A stretch of DNA of 64,000 bases from Tyto alba. Its lineage: Eukaryota > Chordata > Aves > Strigiformes > Tytonidae. Below the pieces are notes generated by a model. The model was not told where the DNA came from and did no database searches. It saw only the letters and a program-made list of their open reading frames with translations. The stretch is from assembly GCF_018691265.1 (NCBI RefSeq), contig NW_024881330.1, positions 18,310,886-18,374,885 on the forward strand, in the 5' to 3' direction. This document shows, piece after piece, positions 56,720-64,000 of this stretch; the stretch's first letter is position 1; the number at the start of each line of letters is the position of its first letter. The translations under genes were made by a program, and so were the position numbers.

Positions 56720-59700
56720 AGAAGCAATATAAATCCTTGTGTTAAGAAAGAATTACTAGGAAATTATAAAAATCAGAGATAACTTCATTTTGGTGAAAAC
56801 CACCCACATTGATAGCTCTGTAATCATTCCGTGGATGTCAATGGAAATTTTGCCAGTAACTACTGTAGGTTAAATCTCCTCTTAGGATTATGGTGCCATA
56901 CAATTTATGATAGCTATGTTCAGCCACTACTTTTTTTTCACTAGTAATATAGTGAAAGTAATAAATACATTTACAATACTGTCTCTCTTCATTATTTATT
57001 TCCTTAGAAAGCCAGTAATTGACCTAATGAAATGAAATGTCAGTATATATACATAGCTAGTAGTAGTAAATTGAATTCAGTGCTACTTGAGGTATATTTG
57101 AAGCTTTATCAATATGATGCCTCATGAGCAAAGAAATGAGAATCAAATACTGTGCTTTCTAACACTTGTTTCAAAAAAAATCTTATTGGAAAATCTTATA
57201 AATTCAATGTGTTATCAAAGCTGAAAAAATGTGCAATTTAATATAAAGTATTGAATAAATGGTCATAGAAGGACAGAATATTGTTGTGTGTTAGTTTTTT
57301 ATAACTTCAAGAACAATGCATCAAAGATATAAACATAGTAACTCCATGCTCTTAATTCCTTTTTTCCACTGTATAATCATTCTACAGGAGCAAAGACAGC
57401 TTTCTTTTTTAACTGTTCATATACTCCATTATCAACACCTCCCCACCCAATTATAGTAAAAGTGTAGCTTGCTGCTGCAGAATATACTTAAAACACTTCT
57501 GAAAAAAAAAAAAAACCATGCCAATATTTTTATCAGATCCTTTCAATATCCTTCCCGTTCATGTATTTGCCTAATCCATCTGTTGTGCAATTTCTTAATT
57601 AAGAAGCCCCTCCTGAAATTGCTAACGAAGACAGTTTAAATTCTGTTGTCCTTCTACAACATGAGCACAAACAAATGACAGGGTATCACTTTGTAAGACA
57701 GAGTTCACAGTAGGTGTATCATGAAAGGTCTGTAGCTTCCTCAGTTATCTAAAAGAACACTAGAATTAAGAATGCACCTAAACCTCACAATTAATTTGGT
57801 TCCAGCTGTTGTTGAATCAGAGTATTTTTGAACAAGTGTCTGGAATAGATAGATAGAAAAGAGATATATAAGCAACTAGTAAGAAGTTACCATCAGTTTA
57901 TAGAGCTCATTGTGAAAAATATTAGCGGATATATACTCAGGCAAAGGGGTAAGAATAGATAGTAACAGTAGTAGTTGGAATAAAGAATGCAGCATATAGA
58001 TAAATTTCTAACAAGTGGAGAATTTTGCATTTGATGTTTTGAAACTGGTATAAAGTACTCCAGAAGAAAACAACACAGTTAAAGTGAGGATAGAACAAGT
58101 TCTAAAATAAACCAATAAAATGTTACCTTTAAATAGAAATATTCCAATTTATTCTCTTTTAACATTAGGTAATATTAGTCTCATTTTATAAAATTGTAAA
58201 CAGTTTTCGTTCTAAAATTTGGCCACAGACTATCTGTATGTCTACTGTACCATTTTCTGAAAAAAACAACCATTGGTAATGCTACGGTAATCACCCTTAA
58301 ACACACCAATTCAGCAGTACAATGTTATTGCTACTAGAATCCAAATATCAGTCTCTGTGTGATGTTCTCCACATTAGCCACAGGGCATTGAACAGAGAGC
58401 AAATAAAGGAAGAGTTTGATATATTATCTGTAATGGGGAATCAATGCCAGATGTTGTGTGAAAATAATGAGGAAAAGTGGTAGTATATTACAGTGAGTGG
58501 TGCTTATATACACATTGTGGACCCAATCTTGAAAATTTCAGTTGTTCATAACAGCTATTATCTTTTATTGGAATTTTTGCATCCCTAGAGATTACAGGTT
58601 CCTGTGCTGTTTTCTAAATTTATGAAGATTAATATGCTCAGATTTTACAATATTAATAGTAATAAGGTTTGCTGTTTACAACACACAGAAGTAGTAACTT
58701 ACAGTTTAAGTGAAGTATAAGATCAGTTTCAGTCTGGGTTGGAATAATTTATGATGAAATGTTAGAAATTAAAAGTACAAGGAAGATGGTAGGACTAACA
58801 AAGAAACAGCTGTTAGGTTGTTGATTAAGGGAAGTTTGTGAAGAAAGAACCAATTAGACAATGACAAATAACAGGAGAGAAGAAAAAAAGACATTGTTAT
58901 GATTTTACTGGGGACGACCTATGTTAAATTCACTTATTTACCTGGTTCAATTAGTTCGATTTGTAGTATTGTAATCAGAAAATTTCAGAAATAAGTTTAA
59001 CGATCCATTACTTTTTGCTCATATGCACCGATTTCTACTGTGAAAAATTAATTTAATATTCTGTGTACTATAGTACTACATATTACACAATATCAAGTCA
59101 TAAAACTTTAATGTCAGTCCCCAAAATATATGCATTTACAAGTTAAAGAAAGGTGGCTCTCAAAGCAAAATTACGAATTTCACTGTACATATACAGACTT
59201 GGCACAAAATAATAATAAAAGGTATTTAAAAATGTTATTTGTATTGTTTAATAAATAAAAATCAAAGAGGAACCTGTTTCTTCTCAAGTGTGACAATATT
59301 ATATCAATCACACTAAGGTTTTTTACAAAAAAAAATCGAAAGATAGATAGCTTCCAGTTTAGGTTTACTTTTATTATTTCTTAAAGCTAAATATTTTCAT
59401 TGATTGTATCTTCCAAAGTGTGATTTTACTCAACTTTGACTTATTTTTATTTAGATAGGACTAAAGTATTAAAGTAAGTGTAGCAATGGTGCTTTTTGGA
59501 CTTAAATGATGATGATCTTTGTAGTGCATTACTGTATCAATGGGTTGCTAAAGTTAGATTGCAAGTTATTTTCATTGCAACTCCAACTGCAAAAATGTCC
59601 ACACATTTGAGTAACTATCATTTTAACACTTTTTTCCCCTCTTTGAATACCTTAGTAAAAATGTCTGTGAAGAATGAATATTTTCCACCCAGATGAGATT

Positions 59701-61288
59701 CAAATATATTCCAGGTTACTGTAGTGACCATCCAAGGGTTTTAATAATTAAAGATGGCAATCAGAGAATACTGATATAAATTTTCTCTAGAGAGTAGGTC
59801 TCAACTTGTTTGTGAAGTTACAGAAAGACTCTGTTATCTGTTGGAAATACTGAACAAAATGTGTTGTGTTAGCAGTTATTGAAAACGTAGTCTGGTATTC
59901 TAGTTTTAATCATATACACTCCTTGCTGTCAGTCCACAACACCCATTTCATTTACACTGAAACACCCAATATTAAAGTCACCTACATGACAGGCCATGCT
60001 AAGTTAAAGCAAATAAAATTCACAACTGGCAATGTTAAAAAACAGAAAATTTATTGTCAAGTTTTATAAAAGGTAATAGACTAGAATGAAAATTATGTTT
60101 AATCTACTTACAATAAATTCACACTTTCCTCTCCACAACCTGCTTTGAACTCTACCTGCTTACATAAAGTAATTTTTCAAGGCCCCAGTCCTAGAGGTAG
60201 CCAATATTTTGAGGTTAAGTTTACTAAGATAGTGCCATCATCCAAAGTCTGGTAAGAATTTGTTCTGGATTCAGGGCAGGTGAACATTGTCTCCAAGTGT
60301 CTCCAGTTTCCTTCAAGTCATTGGTAGTTACGTCACATAGAAGAGTTTGAGATAAAATTACTAAGCATGCTGTGAAAACTTTTATTGACAAGAACAAAAA
60401 TTGCCAAAGCCTCTTAAGTTATCTGCCTACATCGTAGGAAAGTGGACCACAAGTAATGCTATCCTGTTTGTCACAATTTTAGGACAGTGAAGTTCCCAGG
60501 CAACATTCTTGTAGGATGGCCGAGAGATTGTATCAGAGGTAAAGGAAAGAGACTGGAGGACCTTAAATTAAAGGCTTAATATGCAGACCACCACATTTAT
60601 CCAATAGAACAGATAGAGTTTTAGAAAGGAGGATAAAAACCTGCAGATCTAGCACTTTGAAACTCCTCTTTAAAGATTCTGGGTTATTTACAGAAAAATG
60701 ATCCATATGCTCATGTACTGGTATAGGGTAACATACCATAGAGGTATATAGGAGATGTTGAGTATGTCTTTTTTCTATATACCTATCTTTATACTTCCTA
60801 TGATTGTTTTTATACTTCATTATCTGTATTTAAGCTATAAGATAGAAAACATAAAATTCTGAATAATGTTGTTCATTTAGTTTGGTTTCTTAAACTTAAA
60901 TTGACTTATTTAATGTTTTAATACAAAATTTTCTTGTGTCATCTGGTAAAAGGTAGAATTGCCAGTGAGTGCTGTGGATGGTATTCAGAAAATGTGTTAT
61001 ATAGTCTTTGCTGTAGTTGCTATAAATGATGTGAAATGGATCCTATTTACAAATCACCGATGTCCAAGAACAGAACATTAAAGTTATCTGTAACTGTGTT
61101 CTCACATCTAGGAGGACTTCCTGCCAGCAATGGATCTCTGCCCTTGGTTGTAGCAGGAAAAGCCAGCCTAATACAAGGCTTAGTAGTTGACATAAGGTTA
61201 ATATTGCTCATAGCTCACAGTTAATAGATCAAGCATGGGTGAGAATTTCACATCAACAATAAAGCTGTTTTCTACCACTAATATCCCC
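55591..61288. other. Intergenic, no gene seen
   Basis: AT-rich sequence with a 56-bp pyrimidine tract at 56659-56714 and an A13 run near 57503-57515. I see no transposon family or gene. The open frame at 59866-60069 has no domain pattern. Confidence 0.55.
56659..56714. repeat. Pyrimidine (T/C) tract
   Basis: A 56-bp near-pure T tract with a few C interruptions, ending in a T run of about 29. Confidence 0.9.
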
Positions 61289-61384
61289 TCCTTTGTTGTT
61301 GTTTTTTGTTGTTGTTGTTGTTGTTTTGTTTGTTTGTTTTGTTTTGTTTTGTTGGGGTTTTTTGTTGTTGTTTTTTTTTTGGGT
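61289..61384. repeat. T/G-rich simple repeat, (TTG)n and (TTTG)n
   Basis: Low-complexity TTG, TTTG and TTTTG units lie directly beside the LTR at 61387. The many overlapping open frames here on both strands (poly-Val/Cys/Phe or poly-Asn/Lys/Thr) are artefacts of the repeat. Confidence 0.92.
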
Positions 61385-61386
61385 TG

Positions 61387-61790
61387 TGTTGCAGAGCCGC
61401 GGACGAACGACACGCCGAGACGGGTTCAGTGTGGGTGATAGAGCATCAATCAACGTGTGTCTTTATTGGTCCAGGGTACATATATTTATACAGACAATGA
61501 TAATTATTATGCCTACTAGTCACTAGCTGATTGGCTTAAGCTCTAAAGGTCGTATTCGCACGGTCCACCTACTTGCAGTTAGCTTACAGCACAAGCTTCT
61601 CATAACACTAAGTTTCTCATGCTACTATTTCTGATTCCTGTTGACTTGTTTTCGATACACAACAGTACCGTAACACAATGTTTCTCAGACCACCATTATC
61701 ATAACACTAGGTTTCTCAGACCACTATTCCTAATTCCCCTTAGCCTGTTTTCGACACACCACGGTACACAGGGCTGAAGCGTCCTTGACA
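61387..61790 (-). mobile_element. Alpha/betaretrovirus-like ERV 3' LTR, minus strand
   Basis: This compact LTR of about 404 bp is read on the minus strand. On the + strand it begins TGTTGCAGAGCC (end of U5) and ends GTCCTTGACA (start of U3). Minus-strand landmarks: TATAAATATA (61481-61490), then within about 20 bp AATAAA (61462-61467). Having both signals just upstream of a short R is the layout of alpharetroviral and some betaretroviral LTRs. Directly upstream of U3 (+ strand 61791-61798) is a purine run on the minus strand (AGGAGGAA), the expected polypurine tract. This marks it as a 3' LTR, not a solo LTR. U3 contains a block repeated at an interval of about 99 bp. It is GC-richer than its surroundings and looks fairly young. 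No target-site duplication can be assigned. Confidence 0.85.
61601..61770 (-). repeat. Direct repeat within ERV U3
   Basis: A block beginning CATAACACTAAGTTTCTCA (61601) recurs at 61700 as CATAACACTAGGTTTCTCA. Both copies run through a TTTTCGA(T/C)ACAC segment to ACGGTACA/CAGTACCG-like ends. The copies are about 70 bp long. Duplicated U3 blocks often act as retroviral enhancers; that role is inferred here. Confidence 0.8.
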
Positions 61791-61925
61791 TTCCTCCTGT
61801 ATCAGCAGCTGCGAGCAGCTGCAGGCAAACCCTAGTGAGGCTCAGCATCAGCAGCTAGAGCAGGCTCTGATCATACAATTGCTCGGTGGGCTCAGGACCC
61901 TTGTCTCTGAGCCATTCTCCAACAT
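61791..61925 (-). mobile_element. ERV internal fragment: end of an ORF and polypurine tract
   Basis: About 135 bp of internal proviral sequence lies upstream of the minus-strand LTR. On the minus strand it starts near 61925 and is open for about two dozen codons (including EWLRDKGPEPTEQ) to a stop near 61850. A short noncoding stretch and the polypurine tract AGGAGGAA at the U3 edge follow. It may be the C-terminus of the last proviral gene, but it is too short to assign. The provirus is truncated here; the rest, including the 5' LTR, is absent from the window. Confidence 0.6.
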
Positions 61926-64000
61926 TGTGTGTTTTGTTTTGGTTTGTTTTTTTTTTTTTTTTTCCCCTGCAGAACTCCATATTCTTGTACTGCATCTGAA
62001 AGATTAAAGTCATAAACATGTGGAATAATATTGTACTGAAACATTTTGCTTATTAGAGGTTAAAGTTCCTCCTATTTTTTAATTAATGCAAGAAATACAA
62101 ACATGTTCATTCTTATCTGGATCTAGTTACTCGTGAAATACTGATTTGTTTTAGTTTCTTTTGGTTGCTTGTTGGTTGTTGTTTTTTGGGGTTGTTTTTT
62201 TTTTTTGTTTGTTTTTTTTTTTCCTGCGAGTCTTTCATTGTGATCAGAATAGGACTTTTGTAGAGAAGATATTACTAACACTTCATCAAACATAGAAGCA
62301 TGGATCCTGTTTCACAACTGGAGCTACACTGGCAGAGGTCTGTGAAATTGTGATGCTGTATACCAAACTTCATGAAGACCTATATATGGAGATTTGTCAC
62401 AAAAATTATGATTAGTCATGGGAATGATGCAAAAATTATTTCTTTATCACTTCTTGCTCAAATTTGTTCAAAATTAAGTATTGCACTTTGTCTGAACTGA
62501 ACATTTTATGGAAAAGACAAAATGACATTGGAGAGAAGGAACATAAATGAATACAGTCTTTTTTTATCTGGATTTCTCACTTAGATTTTTCTTTCTCTAC
62601 TTTTTTTTTTTTTTTTTTTTTTTTTTATATTTTCCTATTCCTGACAGTTCTTCTTAAATTAAAGAAAAAAAAAAAACATATAAAGTTTAATTTCCATGTA
62701 AGTGTTCCAGGAAATTCATCAACTTATAAAACTTCATATGAGACTCTCTAGTATTTCTGTGCTTTGTTTTATTCTTTATCAAGTGGATGAAAAATCCCAT
62801 CTGTGTTTTCAAAGGTTTCTGCACTGTAAATTTATTAGATACCATTAAAATGGACAGATGGGCAGATATTTTTGCTTTCTTATACAGCCATGGCCACAAC
62901 ACACACAATGTTATGGAATAACAACATTTCCACTTGTTGCCCATCCACACCAGGCAGAGTGGTCAAATAGAAAAGGACCAACTGTTTCTTTGGCTTCCTG
63001 ATACAGATCTTGTTCTTGAATGTCCTGTGGTTTTGCAGTTCATCATTTAGATTGTATTGTATACATTCTTATTAATATCTCCAAATACACGGGGCCATAA
63101 CAGGAAAATCCAAATGGGTAATTTCTGTGACCCAGATTTTATAGAAATACTAAAAAACAAATATCATATGGCTTTTATACATATTGTTATTTCTGCAAAT
63201 CACAAAAAATCCTTGAAAAGAAATTCTACTGTATTGCCTCCACCACTGTTGGTTACTAACAACTTAATTTAGAACCCATGTACAAAATATCTATATTTTT
63301 GTTTACTAGATTTTATTAACAAAAAATGAAGCATTTTCCCACAGTTGTACAGTGAATGAGGGGCATTGCTGGAAGAAGAAACAAAGTATATATGTAAAAC
63401 TGTACTCCATCCATATAGACAGGATGCATAGACTGATTACAGTCTTTCAGATTCTGAATACCTTCAGGAAGGAATTTATGGATTTCACTGTCTTCAGAAT
63501 AAATTATGGAATTAATTGTCTCTAGACTATCATGGGCTCACTGCTGAGAGAAACAGGTCTTTTAGAGAGAGAAACTACAAGAAAGGCTGAGGTATTCAGA
63601 CCTTTACCTAAGTTTTTGTTAACAAGTTCAGCTGCCATGTTTTACAGGTCTTTGCACCCAGTGCTAAGGTCTGGGAGAGAAGGTAGTAAAGGAGCCTGAG
63701 TTGGGACTCCTCAGGTGAGCTGGTCATTTTCAAGTTCATGGGACCAGGCTGGATGCATTGTGAGAGCTGACAGATCTCCAAGACATAATTGTGAAGCCAG
63801 TCTCTATTGTGTTTGAAAAGTTCTTGCTGATCAAGTGAGGACCCTGACAACTGGAACACAGTCTCTTACACAATCCTGGTAGTCAAACTGGAGATATATG
63901 GAATAGATAGTTGTACCACATGGAAAGTGAAAATCTAATTGGACTGTTGAGTTATAGGGTAGTGGTACAAAGTGAAACTGTTTACTGGTTCCAAGAGGTA
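61926..64000. other. Intergenic, no gene seen
   Basis: AT-rich sequence with a T17 run at 61947-61963, a T/G-rich tract at 62174-62223 and a T26 run at 62601-62626. An 83-codon open frame on the minus strand (63608-63859) has ordinary amino-acid composition but no domain, signal or splice context that I recognise, so I do not call it a gene. Confidence 0.5.
62601..62626. repeat. poly-T tract (T26)
   Basis: A homopolymer run in intergenic sequence. Confidence 0.9.

Noticed and set aside
61198..61526. Several overlapping open frames on both strands
   Set aside because: They are produced by the TTG/TTTG simple repeat and the edge of the LTR.
61387..61790. Possible solo LTR
   Set aside because: A polypurine tract and an ORF end directly upstream of U3 show it is a 3' LTR with internal sequence attached.

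Overview
The window looks like avian nuclear DNA. It is AT-rich and intron-rich, and it carries three CR1 LINE copies, one of them split by a later insertion, and several LTR families of the kinds found in bird genomes. The three CR1 3' ends carry the CR1-type tail (ATTCTATG-like repeats, or its reverse complement). The mix of LTRs suggests Neoaves, possibly a passerine, but I cannot fix the order from sequence alone.

Region 1 (1..about 23,700) is the 3' end of one protein-coding gene on the + strand. I identify it as CSMD3 (CUB and Sushi multiple domains 3). Eight consecutive coding exons can be placed at base level: 680-791, 2123-2302, 8073-8138, 10226-10384, 15382-15494, 17583-17670, 20011-20146 and 21516-21675. 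Their phases fit together without a break (1,014 nt, 337 codons plus stop). They encode the second half of one sushi domain, one complete sushi domain with four cysteines, a juxtamembrane ectodomain with N-glycosylation sequons, a single transmembrane helix, and a cytoplasmic tail of about 55 residues. The tail has an FENPMY motif and a C-terminal CTMV. A 3' UTR of about 2 kb follows, ending near an AATAAA at 23676. The introns hold a broken CR1 LINE in sense orientation (about 2690-5475) and a 1.1-kb LTR in antisense orientation (12967-14092).

Region 2 (about 23,700..64,000) is a gene desert downstream of CSMD3. I find no gene with convincing coding signal. Recognisable content is transposon-derived: a CR1 3' fragment (40618-40990, -), an LTR (45269-46260, -), an LTR with a perfect 5-bp target duplication (47984-49056, +), a CR1 of about 1.8 kb (-) split by a second LTR copy (52892-53962, -) of the same family, and an alpha/betaretrovirus-like LTR with a scrap of internal sequence (61387-61925, -). 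There are also many simple repeats: poly-T runs, CAA/AAT tracts, an AAAC tract and TA/CA/TA tracts.

No previously undescribed system is evident. The items most worth a second look are an in-frame cryptic splice donor in a CSMD3 exon, the inverted LTR pair at 48-54 kb, the CR1/LTR nesting, and the truncated provirus end at 61.4 kb with a duplicated U3 block.
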